Source: an uncultured Candidatus Saccharibacteria bacterium
Lineage (GTDB): Bacteria; Patescibacteriota; Saccharimonadia; Saccharimonadales; Saccharimonadaceae
Direction: 5' to 3'
Assembly: GCA_947253945.1 (NCBI GenBank)
Contig: CAMYAY010000001.1
Coordinates: 75,202 to 139,201 of the forward strand
Length of the DNA stretch: 64,000 nucleotides
The translations under genes and the position numbers were made by a program. This document shows positions 32,233 to 41,394 of this stretch, one piece after another; position 1 is the stretch's first letter, and every line of letters starts with the position of its first letter. The notes below the pieces were generated by a model that was not told the DNA's origin, ran no database searches, and was given only the letters and a program-made list of their open reading frames with translations.

Positions 32233-35109
32233 ATGATTCCGGAAGAAGAGGTACGATTCACTAGATGTGTAAGTAGGGCAATATTGACTGCTGAAGTTTA
32301 TGCTAGTTTGTTTGCGGCGGAGGAGACTCGTACTGAGCATTTATTATTGGCTATGCTGTGTGACCCGAATAGCATGGCATGCAATTTTTTAAATAAACAC
32401 GGTATTTATAAGAAAGATGCCCGGAATGCCATTGACTCTGCTCCGGATAGCAAGAGAATTAATCGTCGTCGTCGCTTGTCAATGGCGGCACTAGACGCCA
32501 TTTTAAACGAGTTTATTTTATTAAATAAGCCAGTGAATACCCTACAGATTCTTTATGTCATGCTATTTCATCGTACCAACCGGGCGTGTTTATTACTGAA
32601 AAAGATGCGTGTAGATGTGGATCAGCTAGTTCAGGATATTGCGCTAGCAATGGATGACCATAGTTTTGACGTTGACGAAGAAAGTGGTGAACCGCTCGAA
32701 TTGTCTATTCTGTATCGTCCAACCTATCAAGTGAATGAAGCTCCAGAGACAGACGCTATTTTAGAGGACCATGATGTGATGCGTCGAATGAGCATCGGTG
32801 CATATGAGATGATTGAGCGAGCTAGGATAGGACAAAATCAGGTTGACGCTACGATTTGTGGCGAAGGTGGTGAATATGTTGCTCGCCCATTCTGCGATAA
32901 ATTTGAAGATGAAGACGACGATGACGATGATGAAGAAGACGAAGGTGAAACCAATGCTGAAAAGAGTAGCACTGTCCGCGGGATGCCGCCGCAGTTACGA
33001 CAGCTAGGCAATGATGAGATTCCTCATGATCATGAGCACGAGGAGTCGCAATCGCAAGAAAATGATACGGACCATGAACTACCGTCGCATGAACAGCTGC
33101 GACTGAAGCGGACGATTGACCGGTATAGCGTTAATCTAACTGATGAAGCTAAGAATGGCAGGCTGGATCCAGTGGTTGGCCGTGCGACTGAAATTGACCG
33201 CGTAATTACTATTCTAAGTCGCCGCCGAAAGAATAACCCATTGCTAATTGGTGAAGCTGGTGTAGGCAAGACGGCTATTGCTGAAGGATTGGCAGAGCGA
33301 ATCGCCGATGGCAATGTGCCACGTTATCTAGCTGACAAGCAAGTTATGCAGCTAGACTTGGCGCGTATTTTGGCTGGCGCAAAGTATCGCGGTGAGTTCG
33401 AGGAGCGATTGAAGCGCGTTATTGATGACGCCGAGAAAGACGACCGCGTAATTCTGTTTATTGATGAGATTCATACGCTAGTGGGTGCTGGCGCATCTGA
33501 AGGTTCGCTTGATGCTGCGAATATTTTAAAGCCAGCTTTGTCGCGTGGTAAGTTGCGTTTAATTGGGGCGACGACGAACGATGAATATCGTAAGTCAATT
33601 GAGCGTGACTCGGCTTTGACGCGTCGTTTTCAGGATGTTGTGGTAGCTGAGCCTAGCGTGCAGGATACAATTAAGATATTATCTGGTCTAGCACCAAAAT
33701 ACGAAGCTTTTCATCATGTAAAAATAGCACAAGATGTGATTGAATCAACTGTACAACTGAGCCAGCGTTATATGCCGGAGCGGCATCAGCCAGATAAATC
33801 GTTGGATGTGCTCGATGAAGCAGCGGCGACCGCGCATGTTAAGAGTAACGCAGTTGATAATACGGATGCTATTAATGAGCTAATGAAGCGTCGTGGTGTA
33901 CTATCGGATAAAATGGCGCAGGCTGTGGCGGAGGAAGAATATGAACAGGCAGCGATTCTAAAGATGCAAGTTAGTCAGATTGATGAGCAGCGAGAAAAAT
34001 TGCGTCAATGTGAATTGCAAAACCAAGATGTTGAACTAAGTACTGATGATATTGCTAATACAATTAGTCGGATTACCGGTGTGCCGATTGCACAATTAAA
34101 GCGTAGTGAAGCTGATAAGCTGATTAATCTAGAAGAGCTGCTAAGTAAACGTGTGATTGGGCAGGATAAGGCGATTTCTGCCGTGGCGCATGCGATGCGC
34201 CGGGCGCGTGCTGGTATTAATAACGAGCATCGGCCAATCGGCTCGTTTATTTTCTTAGGGCAGACTGGTGTTGGCAAGACTGAATTAGCGCGTGTTTTGG
34301 CTGACGAGATGTTCGGCTCGCGCGATAATTTAATTAAGCTAGATATGAGTGAATTTTCTGAGAGTCATACAGTGTCACGCTTAATTGGCGCGCCAGCTGG
34401 TTACGTGGGCTATAACGACGGCAATCAACTAGCTGACCGCGTGCGACGGCATCCTTACTCAGTGGTACTATTTGATGAAATCGAGAAGGCTCACCCAGAT
34501 ATTTTTAATATTCTTTTGCAGATTCTTGAAGATGGTACATTGACCGATGGTCGTGGTCGTCAAGTTGATTTCTCAAATGCGATAATTATTTTGACAAGCA
34601 ACATTGGTGCGGACCAGTTGGATAGCGGTGAAAGTCGGTTAGGATTTAGTGTTAAAAATGATACGGATATTGACGAAAAGTCGAAGAATGACCAAGAAGT
34701 GGTGATGAATGAGCTGAAACAATATATGCGCCCAGAGCTAATTAACCGGTTTGACGACATCATTTTGTTTAATCGTTTAACTAAGAATGAAGCTGGCAAG
34801 ATATTTGATTTGATGGTTTCAGAACTAGCGCAACGCTTACAACTGAAGCAGATTGGTTTGACGGTGAGTGTGCCGGTGCGGCGTCAGCTAGTAGAGAAGG
34901 GCTATAGTGACACTTATGGGGCGCGGCCAATGCGGCGTGTGGTACAGAAATACCTAGAGCAGCCCGTCGCTGATGCCATGATAGCAGGTAAATTTAAAGC
35001 GGGTGATACCATTAAAACGGCCTGGCGCCATGATGCGGTTGAATTGCAATTAAAGCCGCAACGCACAGCAAAGAAGTCAACTAAGTCGGTTGACATAGTT
35101 AAGCATTAA
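32233..35109 (+). CDS. clpC: ClpC-type AAA+ unfoldase
   Basis: I start at ATG 32233, because the upstream in-frame TTG lies before the -10 box. The 958-residue protein has a divergent Clp-N repeat domain (about 1-140) and an acidic Asp/Glu/His-rich insert (about 222-287). D1 has Walker A GEAGVGKT (340-347) and LFIDEIHT. A UVR-like middle segment (EEEYEQAAILKMQVSQIDEQ) follows. D2 has Walker A GQTGVGKT (676-683), VLFDEIEKAHPDI and an LGF loop that in ClpC docks ClpP. It unfolds proteins for degradation. The CIRCE operator makes it a heat-shock gene. Confidence 0.93.
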   Translation: MIPEEEVRFTRCVSRAILTAEVYASLFAAEETRTEHLLLAMLCDPNSMACNFLNKHGIYKKDARNAIDSAPDSKRINRRRRLSMAALDAILNEFILLNKPVNTLQILYVMLFHRTNRACLLLKKMRVDVDQLVQDIALAMDDHSFDVDEESGEPLELSILYRPTYQVNEAPETDAILEDHDVMRRMSIGAYEMIERARIGQNQVDATICGEGGEYVARPFCDKFEDEDDDDDDEEDEGETNAEKSSTVRGMPPQLRQLGNDEIPHDHEHEESQSQENDTDHELPSHEQLRLKRTIDRYSVNLTDEAKNGRLDPVVGRATEIDRVITILSRRRKNNPLLIGEAGVGKTAIAEGLAERIADGNVPRYLADKQVMQLDLARILAGAKYRGEFEERLKRVIDDAEKDDRVILFIDEIHTLVGAGASEGSLDAANILKPALSRGKLRLIGATTNDEYRKSIERDSALTRRFQDVVVAEPSVQDTIKILSGLAPKYEAFHHVKIAQDVIESTVQLSQRYMPERHQPDKSLDVLDEAAATAHVKSNAVDNTDAINELMKRRGVLSDKMAQAVAEEEYEQAAILKMQVSQIDEQREKLRQCELQNQDVELSTDDIANTISRITGVPIAQLKRSEADKLINLEELLSKRVIGQDKAISAVAHAMRRARAGINNEHRPIGSFIFLGQTGVGKTELARVLADEMFGSRDNLIKLDMSEFSESHTVSRLIGAPAGYVGYNDGNQLADRVRRHPYSVVLFDEIEKAHPDIFNILLQILEDGTLTDGRGRQVDFSNAIIILTSNIGADQLDSGESRLGFSVKNDTDIDEKSKNDQEVVMNELKQYMRPELINRFDDIILFNRLTKNEAGKIFDLMVSELAQRLQLKQIGLTVSVPVRRQLVEKGYSDTYGARPMRRVVQKYLEQPVADAMIAGKFKAGDTIKTAWRHDAVELQLKPQRTAKKSTKSVDIVKH

Positions 35110-35120
35110 CCTGTTATAAT
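35090..35120 (+). promoter_or_regulatory. Leaderless promoter of radA
   Basis: TTGACA (35090-35095), a 19-base spacer, TATAAT (35115-35120) preceded by TGT, then 7 bases to the ATG. The -35 lies in the clpC 3' end. Confidence 0.72.
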
Positions 35121-35127
35121 ATTAGAA

Positions 35128-36474
35128 ATGGTCAAGGCTAAAAGCAGTTATGTTTGCCAGCAGTGTGGCGCGAGTTACCCTAAATGGGCGGGTAAGTGTG
35201 ATAACTGTGGGTCTTGGAATAGCTTGGTTGAGCAGATGCCGATTGCCGAGGGCAAGTCAGTGGTAGCGCGTTCGCGCGGGCGGCAGATTCAGGCTGAACT
35301 TATTAAAGATGTTAAGCTAGACAAAGTATCAACACGCATTAAAACAGGAATCGCCGACCTTGATACGGTATTGGGTGGTGGTCTGATGGCCGGCGGAGTG
35401 GTGCTAGTGGCTGGGCAGCCAGGTATTGGTAAGTCTACTATTCTGATGCAAATTGCGAGCTATGTCGCTAAGGGTAAAAAAGTTTTGTATGCCAGTGGCG
35501 AGGAATCGGCTTCGCAGGTGAAACTGCGTGCTGAGCGACTTGGCGCGGTGGGTGATAATCAATTGTATTTAGCAGCTACTACGTCGGCGGATGATATCGC
35601 GGCGACAATTGCGGAAGGCAGCTATGATTTAGCGATTGTTGATTCGATGCAAACGATTGCGATGGCAGAGATCTCATCGGCGGCTGGTACAGTAAGTCAA
35701 ATTACCAACTGCGCTAACGCGATTATTCGTGCCGCCAAGACGGCTAATACGCCGGTTATTTTGGTGGGGCACATCACCAAGGACGGAGCGATTGCTGGGC
35801 CAAAGATATTGGAGCATCTAGTTGACGTGGTACTAAATTTTGAGGGTGACCGCTATGGTGGTTTTAAGATGGTGCGCGCAGTAAAGAACCGTTTCGGTTC
35901 TACTTCTGAAGTGGCTATTTTTGATATGACACAAGAGGGATTGAAGATTGTCGAGAATCCAAGTGCTGCGTTACTAGCTGAACGGACAGACACCGACGGT
36001 AGTATTGTGCTTGCTAGTATGGAAGGTAATCGTCCATTGCTTGTGGAAATTCAGGCACTAGTGAACCATACTAATTTTGGCTACGCAAAGCGGGCTGCTT
36101 CGGGGTTTGACGCTAATCGTTTGACACTATTAATTGCAGTGCTAGAGCGACGAACTAAATTGGATTTATCCGACAAAGATGTCTTTATTAATGTGGTTGG
36201 TGGCATAAAGCTAAATGACCGAGCAGCGGATCTAGCGGTTTGTATGGCCATTGCTAGTGCGGCAGCTGAACGAAAGTTGCGCGATGGTGCTGTGGTGTTT
36301 GGCGAAGTTGGCTTAGGTGGCGAGATTCGATCGGCGGTTCAGTCGGAGAAGCGAATTGCTGAGGCGCAGAAATTAGGGTTTAAGTATGCAATTGCACCGA
36401 AGAGTGCGGCGCGTAGTAAGTTTGTCGTGCCAGCGGTGGATTTGCGCGATGCCTTAAACCAGCACTTACGTTAG
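35128..36474 (+). CDS. radA: DNA recombination/repair ATPase RadA (Sms)
   Basis: A complete 448-residue RadA. It has a zinc finger with Cys10, Cys13, Cys24 and Cys27, a RecA-like core with Walker A GQPGIGKST (95-103), the RadA-specific KNRFG motif and a C-terminal Lon-protease-like domain without catalytic residues. It helps branch migration and processing of recombination intermediates. The zinc ligands are kept here, unlike in RpoC. Gene order radA then a PIN-TRAM gene resembles the radA-disA-yacL cluster of Firmicutes without disA. Confidence 0.96.
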   Translation: MVKAKSSYVCQQCGASYPKWAGKCDNCGSWNSLVEQMPIAEGKSVVARSRGRQIQAELIKDVKLDKVSTRIKTGIADLDTVLGGGLMAGGVVLVAGQPGIGKSTILMQIASYVAKGKKVLYASGEESASQVKLRAERLGAVGDNQLYLAATTSADDIAATIAEGSYDLAIVDSMQTIAMAEISSAAGTVSQITNCANAIIRAAKTANTPVILVGHITKDGAIAGPKILEHLVDVVLNFEGDRYGGFKMVRAVKNRFGSTSEVAIFDMTQEGLKIVENPSAALLAERTDTDGSIVLASMEGNRPLLVEIQALVNHTNFGYAKRAASGFDANRLTLLIAVLERRTKLDLSDKDVFINVVGGIKLNDRAADLAVCMAIASAAAERKLRDGAVVFGEVGLGGEIRSAVQSEKRIAEAQKLGFKYAIAPKSAARSKFVVPAVDLRDALNQHLR

Positions 36475-36500
36475 CTTTTGCCGATTAGCATGGTCAGTGT

Positions 36501-36506
36501 TATAAT
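36501..36506 (+). promoter_or_regulatory. Extended -10 promoter of the PIN-TRAM gene
   Basis: TGT-TATAAT, 23 bases before the ATG, with an AAAGGA site between. This one has a normal short leader. Confidence 0.6.
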
Positions 36507-36529
36507 ATTTAGCGAAAGGAAATTATTTA

Positions 36530-37513
36530 ATGTTGGAAAGACTAAATTCACAGTCTGTCCTTCTCCTAATTGTTAGCATAGTCATCTTAATTGAGGTGAC
36601 CTATTTGACGGTTATGAAGTTAAGGCAGCGCAAACTGAAAGTGGCGCGCGGGTCAATATTGTTAGACTCGTGCTCAATTATGGATGGCAGGATTATTGAC
36701 CTTGCCAAGACTGGTATTATTACCTCAGAAATTATTGTGCCGCGGTCTGTAGTGGTTGAGATGCAGCTGTTGGCAGATAAATCTGACCATGAGAAGCGCG
36801 TGCGGGCACGGCGTGGTCTAGAAAATGTACGTCTCTTAAAGACGATGGATACGGTCAGCGTGGCGATTGTGAATGATGGCAAGGTTGGTAAGGGCGGAGT
36901 GGACGAACGTCTATTAGATATTGCCAAAAATTATGATGCTTCAATTGCAACGACCGACTTTAATTTAAATCGTGTAGCTAAGGTGATGGATGTGCCGGTA
37001 ATCAATGTGAATGAAATTGCACAAGTGATGCGTGCTAATCATTTCCCTGGCGACCAAGTAGAAATCGAGCTACTGCAAGCAGGTGCAAACCGCAGCCAAG
37101 CTGTGGGCTATCTTGATGATGGCACTATGGTTGTGGTTGAGGATAGTAAAGATTTAATCGGCTCGCGCGTGAAGGTGGAAATTATTCGCTCATTGCAGAC
37201 TGAAGCTGGGCGTATGATGTTTGCGAAGAAGATTGAGCGTGTGGTTCAGCAAAATAACAAACCGGCTGCACACAAACGCGATAAGTCGGTTAGCGCTAAA
37301 ATCAAGTCAGCGCCCGCCTTTCATTCTGACCAATTAACAAAGCAGCATAGCGCGGAGAAGGTGAAGTCTAAATCCGAAGCAAAACGGAATAATAGTAGTA
37401 CAGCTAAAGCTTCGCGTCGTCGGGCTCCATCGCAGTCTAGTGTAGAGCGCCAAGTAGTGGCGTTGGCTAACGCGCAACAGACAAGTTATGACGAAGTCGA
37501 CAAAACAAAGTAA
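36530..37513 (+). CDS. YacL-like PIN-TRAM membrane protein
   Basis: The 327-residue protein has one N-terminal membrane segment (about 8-29), a PIN nuclease domain (about 41-165, with acidic positions in LLDSCSIMDGR, VDERLLDIA and ATTDFNLNRVA) and a TRAM domain (about 175-235). A Lys/Ser-rich disordered tail of about 80 residues follows. PIN domains cut RNA or DNA with a divalent metal; TRAM binds RNA. The B. subtilis counterpart YacL also lies close to radA. The 3' end overlaps the convergent membrane protein gene by 47 bases. Confidence 0.88.
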   Translation: MLERLNSQSVLLLIVSIVILIEVTYLTVMKLRQRKLKVARGSILLDSCSIMDGRIIDLAKTGIITSEIIVPRSVVVEMQLLADKSDHEKRVRARRGLENVRLLKTMDTVSVAIVNDGKVGKGGVDERLLDIAKNYDASIATTDFNLNRVAKVMDVPVINVNEIAQVMRANHFPGDQVEIELLQAGANRSQAVGYLDDGTMVVVEDSKDLIGSRVKVEIIRSLQTEAGRMMFAKKIERVVQQNNKPAAHKRDKSVSAKIKSAPAFHSDQLTKQHSAEKVKSKSEAKRNNSSTAKASRRRAPSQSSVERQVVALANAQQTSYDEVDKTK

Positions 37514-38567
37514 TTACCCAGAGCATAATACCGAAGTCAATAAATAGCTCAAGGTATTCGGTTGGAGTGCCATGATTGTAATCCCAGATGTGGTTGAAGA
37601 ATAAACTGCCAACCATAGTTATAATTGATAGAGTTAAGATTAGGGCTGGCTGTTGCCAGTTCTGATTTTGTTTTAGTTGATTATATAGAATTATGATTAT
37701 AGCTGCAATCGTGCCGAGCATAATAAATAAATTAGAATTATAATAAACCCCGGAAGCAGTTTGGTAGTTAGCTAGCAGTGGATCTGAGAGCATAAAGGCG
37801 GGCGCAAATATTAGGGTAAATTGCTGTGGCGGTAAAAAGTCAGCTAAATATGCTAATTTGTGGCTGCGCAGCCATCTAGTGAGCGATGAATTAAATAATG
37901 GCAGTAATATCAATAAGATCCAACCGCCGAGATAAAGTATATTTTGGAATAATTGTGTAGCGAGATTGTGAAAGTTAGTTTCCTTTTGGATATTGTAGGT
38001 GGCAATGAGGTCTGGAGTCTTCCAATTAAAGATGCGCTGTCCCCAAGATAATTCTTCGCCCGCCATTAAAAATAGAATGATTGCTAGTAAAAAGCAAACA
38101 ATAGCTGTTTTACGATGTTTTTTGCGATTAGCTAGCACCATATAACAACATAGGGCGGCTCCAATTAGCTCCATACCACATTTAATAAAGATACCAGGAC
38201 GATAAAATGGCCAGGTTTCCTTGCGAATCAGGTCGCTGGCAAACTGCGGGAATGTGATTTGAAGGATGAGACATACCGCGACAACCATCGGCAGAGCGAT
38301 GGCTAGCTTTGAGTATGGTGTTTTGCAGCTACTTTTATCGCTAGCTAGATTAGCTAAATTATACTGTGCTAATAAAATACCACTAAAACTGACAGCACAG
38401 AGTATAATGGCTAGGCGTAATAAGTTAAACAACCAACTGGTAGCCAGTGGATAGGCCCATTTACTTGGTGCAAAAAAGAGCACCAAAGCCGCCAAGATAG
38501 ATATGGTAGTGGCGACTTTAGCAATATTGTTTAATTGTGAATGGTGTGCGTCAATTGATTTTGGCAA
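37467..38567 (-). CDS. Polytopic membrane protein, unknown function
   Basis: A 366-residue protein with about nine to ten hydrophobic segments. The most distinctive stretch is AGEELSWGQRIFNWKTP followed by N-x-QKETNFHN, which I believe recurs in an uncharacterised bacterial membrane family; I cannot name it with confidence. The start is TTG behind an AAAGGAG site, because no ATG or GTG in frame fits better. It lies 22 bases downstream of the PBP gene on the same strand and is probably co-transcribed, so a cell-envelope role is plausible. Confidence 0.75.
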   Translation of the reverse strand: MPKSIDAHHSQLNNIAKVATTISILAALVLFFAPSKWAYPLATSWLFNLLRLAIILCAVSFSGILLAQYNLANLASDKSSCKTPYSKLAIALPMVVAVCLILQITFPQFASDLIRKETWPFYRPGIFIKCGMELIGAALCCYMVLANRKKHRKTAIVCFLLAIILFLMAGEELSWGQRIFNWKTPDLIATYNIQKETNFHNLATQLFQNILYLGGWILLILLPLFNSSLTRWLRSHKLAYLADFLPPQQFTLIFAPAFMLSDPLLANYQTASGVYYNSNLFIMLGTIAAIIIILYNQLKQNQNWQQPALILTLSIITMVGSLFFNHIWDYNHGTPTEYLELFIDFGIMLWVITLFCRLRHNLSVAR

Positions 38568-38589
38568 AATTCTCCTTTGGCTGGATGTT

Positions 38590-41307
38590 TTAATCGCTAT
38601 TTAGTGTGCGCGACAAGCTGGTGGTGTAAAAGCCGGCATCGGTGACGGTGGCGCTGACGTTGTAGCTTGAGGTATTACCCTTCTCAAGCGTTACGTCCCA
38701 TGAACCGCCACTGAGTTGTGCGTCGTAATTCTTACCGTTAATTGTCATACTTGCGCCGGTAATTGGATTAGTACCCTTCATGGCAATGACTGATATGACA
38801 ACATATTTCTTCCCATCACTAGAACTGCGCGGCGTGAGGGTGATTTCGGAAATAAACGGCTTATTATCAGTACATTTGTGGAAGTCATCCACGGCTTCGG
38901 CATTATAGCCATCTGGCGCTGTAATAGTAGTCTTGTTGATTAATGTGTCGGTAATCTTAGTAATCTCTAGAGTTTCCTTTGCGCCATCCGGAGTGCATCC
39001 GCCGGCACGCTTTTTACTAACCTTATCGAATACTACTTTCTGGGTCGAAGTGGTTTTCTGCGACTTGTTGTACCACGATGGATAAAGGTCGTGCTCGCCG
39101 TCTACATTCAGGTCTTGAATACCATTTGGCCGGTTAAACCACTCGTTTTCCTTATAAAGCCCATTTTTCTTAAAGTAGTCATAGATATCTTGAGTAATAT
39201 CAGCAATTACTGGTCCTAGCGACATACCATCAGCATTGCCGCGTAGAGCAGAAGGAGTATGATTACCGGCCCAAACTGATAGAGTGGCCTTAGGAGTGAA
39301 GCTCATCATCCAAATATCCTTTGGTCGATTGCCAATGTTACTCGTACCAGTCTTGGTTCCTGTCTTAATGTTTTTGAAGTAGAAGCCAGTTGGGCGCCAG
39401 CCGAATGTATCCTTTCGGGCGTTGTCATCTGAAAGAATGTCGCTAATAATGTAGGTAGTTTGCGGGTCGAAGACTTGTTTTGCGCTATCCTTCCACTCGT
39501 AGAGCTTTTCCTTCTGGCTATTTTTAACTTCTAGCACGGTAGTGTAAGGTTTATAGACGCCACCACGGGCAATTGTTGCAAAGGCGTTGACGTGTTCAAC
39601 TTGTTTGACACCACAACCACCAATGGCGGAGGCGAGACCGGAATTGCGGTCGGCACCATCTGTACAATAACTTTGGTCGCCAGCGTCGCGAATCATTTTC
39701 CAAGTTGGAGCGGCGCCGCCATTTAATGCCATTGCTTTAATGGCAGGTACGTTACGTGAGCCACCGAGCGACTTGCGAATTGGGATGTTGCCTTTAAAGC
39801 GACCATCGGCGTTATTGACAGAATTGCCGCTAGTGGTGCGATAAATGTTTTGCGGAATTGGCGTATCTGGGATAATTGAGCCACCACCGAACGTACCGTT
39901 AGGATTATTTTGATTGTTAATTAGCGAGGCGTAAACCAAAGGCTTAATTGATGAACCCGGCTGGATGAATGAGGTGGCGGAGTTGACGGCACCGTATCCA
40001 GGGTAATTGTAATCGCGACTACCTTGGACGCCGAGCAACTGACCAGTTTGGTTATCAATCATAGCCATTGATGAGTTATCGAAGCCATAACGATGCTGCA
40101 GGTAGGATAGACGGCCAGTAAATAGGCTGCGCGTGGTGTCCTCGAGCTTGTCTTGCACGTGACTATCAAGGGTAGTTTTAACAGTTAGGCCACCTTGACC
40201 GACGATTTTAGCGCCCAGCTTTTCAGTCAGTTCATTCTTTACCATTTGGATAAAGTGTGGAGCTTTAGCGCCGGCGAACTGTTGAGCCAGTGGCTTGAGT
40301 TTGTCGAGCGTTGGAATCTTCTTGGCATCCTCAGCTTCCTTCTCGGTAATCATACCTTGTTCAGCCATATATGAAATCACTGTTTTTTGGCGCGCCAAAA
40401 GTGCGTTATTACCGCGAGTATTGTATGGATTGTACCAAGCCGGCGACTGTGGAATTGAGGCAAGTAAGGCGGCTTCATCAATAGTTAAGTCCTTGGCGGA
40501 TTTACCAAAATAAGTCTGAGCTGCTGACTCAACACCGTTGCGACGGCCACCATATGGAGACTCATTGAGATACATAGTCAAAATTTGGTCTTTACTGTAG
40601 ATATTTTCTGCTTCAAAAGCAAGGATGGCTTCCTTAATCTTGCGTGGAATACCGGTAATGCCACGGTTGCTAGCTTGGTCAGCGAAGAAAACCTGCTTAA
40701 TTAGCTGCTGAGTTAGCGTAGAACCACCCTGTGTGCTACGAGATTTCTTAAAAATGTTGTTAACAATGGCACGCAAAGTACCAGAAATAGATACGCCACC
40801 GTGTTTATAAAAGTTTTTATCCTCAATAGCTACCGTAGCGTCCTTAATGTATTTACTAATTTTATCTGAATCAACTACGAGCCGATACTCGCCGGAACCC
40901 TTATCTTCCCACAGAAGTTGATTGTTGCGGTCGTAGTATTTGGTTACAGTAGTCTGGACGCGTTTGTTTAGCTCTGACGGCTGGAGTGATTTAAGCTCGC
41001 CGCGGAAATAGAAGAATGAGATTACGAGGATAATTGCAATGGCGGCAATAGTACCACCGAATATTTTGCCAAGCATCTTGAGTCCGTCAAGTGAAAACCA
41101 GTATTTGAACACGCGCTTCGGTGCAAAGTGAGTGAAGAATCGCTTAATTGGATTCTTTGGCAGTGTGGCTAAATATTCAGCCCTGGCGCGGCTGCGCCGT
41201 TCGCGCCTAACAGCGCGTTTACTCTTGTTTTGCTCATGCGCTAGATTAGAATAAGTCATAAACTTGCGACCGCTATCTAAATCATCGTGAGCTGGTTTCT
41301 TGGTCAT
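38590..41307 (-). CDS. Class A penicillin-binding protein (PBP1A-like)
   Basis: This 905-residue bifunctional peptidoglycan synthase has a basic cytoplasmic N-terminus (about 1-82) and one membrane segment (about 83-106). A GT51 glycosyltransferase domain follows (EDKNFYKHGGVS and QGGSTLTQQLIKQ), then a transpeptidase domain with SxxK in PGSSIKP and the KTGT triad, and a C-terminal Ig/Fn3-like region (about 790-905). It polymerises and crosslinks glycan strands outside the membrane, showing that this cell makes its own wall. A GAGGG site precedes the ATG. The membrane protein gene downstream completes the operon. Confidence 0.95.
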   Translation of the reverse strand: MTKKPAHDDLDSGRKFMTYSNLAHEQNKSKRAVRRERRSRARAEYLATLPKNPIKRFFTHFAPKRVFKYWFSLDGLKMLGKIFGGTIAAIAIILVISFFYFRGELKSLQPSELNKRVQTTVTKYYDRNNQLLWEDKGSGEYRLVVDSDKISKYIKDATVAIEDKNFYKHGGVSISGTLRAIVNNIFKKSRSTQGGSTLTQQLIKQVFFADQASNRGITGIPRKIKEAILAFEAENIYSKDQILTMYLNESPYGGRRNGVESAAQTYFGKSAKDLTIDEAALLASIPQSPAWYNPYNTRGNNALLARQKTVISYMAEQGMITEKEAEDAKKIPTLDKLKPLAQQFAGAKAPHFIQMVKNELTEKLGAKIVGQGGLTVKTTLDSHVQDKLEDTTRSLFTGRLSYLQHRYGFDNSSMAMIDNQTGQLLGVQGSRDYNYPGYGAVNSATSFIQPGSSIKPLVYASLINNQNNPNGTFGGGSIIPDTPIPQNIYRTTSGNSVNNADGRFKGNIPIRKSLGGSRNVPAIKAMALNGGAAPTWKMIRDAGDQSYCTDGADRNSGLASAIGGCGVKQVEHVNAFATIARGGVYKPYTTVLEVKNSQKEKLYEWKDSAKQVFDPQTTYIISDILSDDNARKDTFGWRPTGFYFKNIKTGTKTGTSNIGNRPKDIWMMSFTPKATLSVWAGNHTPSALRGNADGMSLGPVIADITQDIYDYFKKNGLYKENEWFNRPNGIQDLNVDGEHDLYPSWYNKSQKTTSTQKVVFDKVSKKRAGGCTPDGAKETLEITKITDTLINKTTITAPDGYNAEAVDDFHKCTDNKPFISEITLTPRSSSDGKKYVVISVIAMKGTNPITGASMTINGKNYDAQLSGGSWDVTLEKGNTSSYNVSATVTDAGFYTTSLSRTLNSD

Positions 41308-41342
41308 AAATCTTACCCTCGCTTTTCTCGCTTAACATTACC

Positions 41343-41371
41343 ATTTTAACACGCATGGCGCTCAAACTCAA
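41343..41371 (-). promoter_or_regulatory. Promoter of the PBP operon
   Basis: Reverse-strand TTGAGT, a 17-base spacer, TAAAAT preceded by TGT, with a leader of roughly 30 bases to a GAGGG site. Confidence 0.65.
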
Positions 41372-41382
41372 CATTTTTGTGC

Positions 41383-41388
41383 TAATAT
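41383..41388 (+). promoter_or_regulatory. Extended -10 promoter of tyrS
   Basis: TGC-TAATAT, 6 bases before the ATG. No good -35 and no Shine-Dalgarno. Predicted leaderless. Confidence 0.62.
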
Positions 41389-41394
41389 ATAAGT

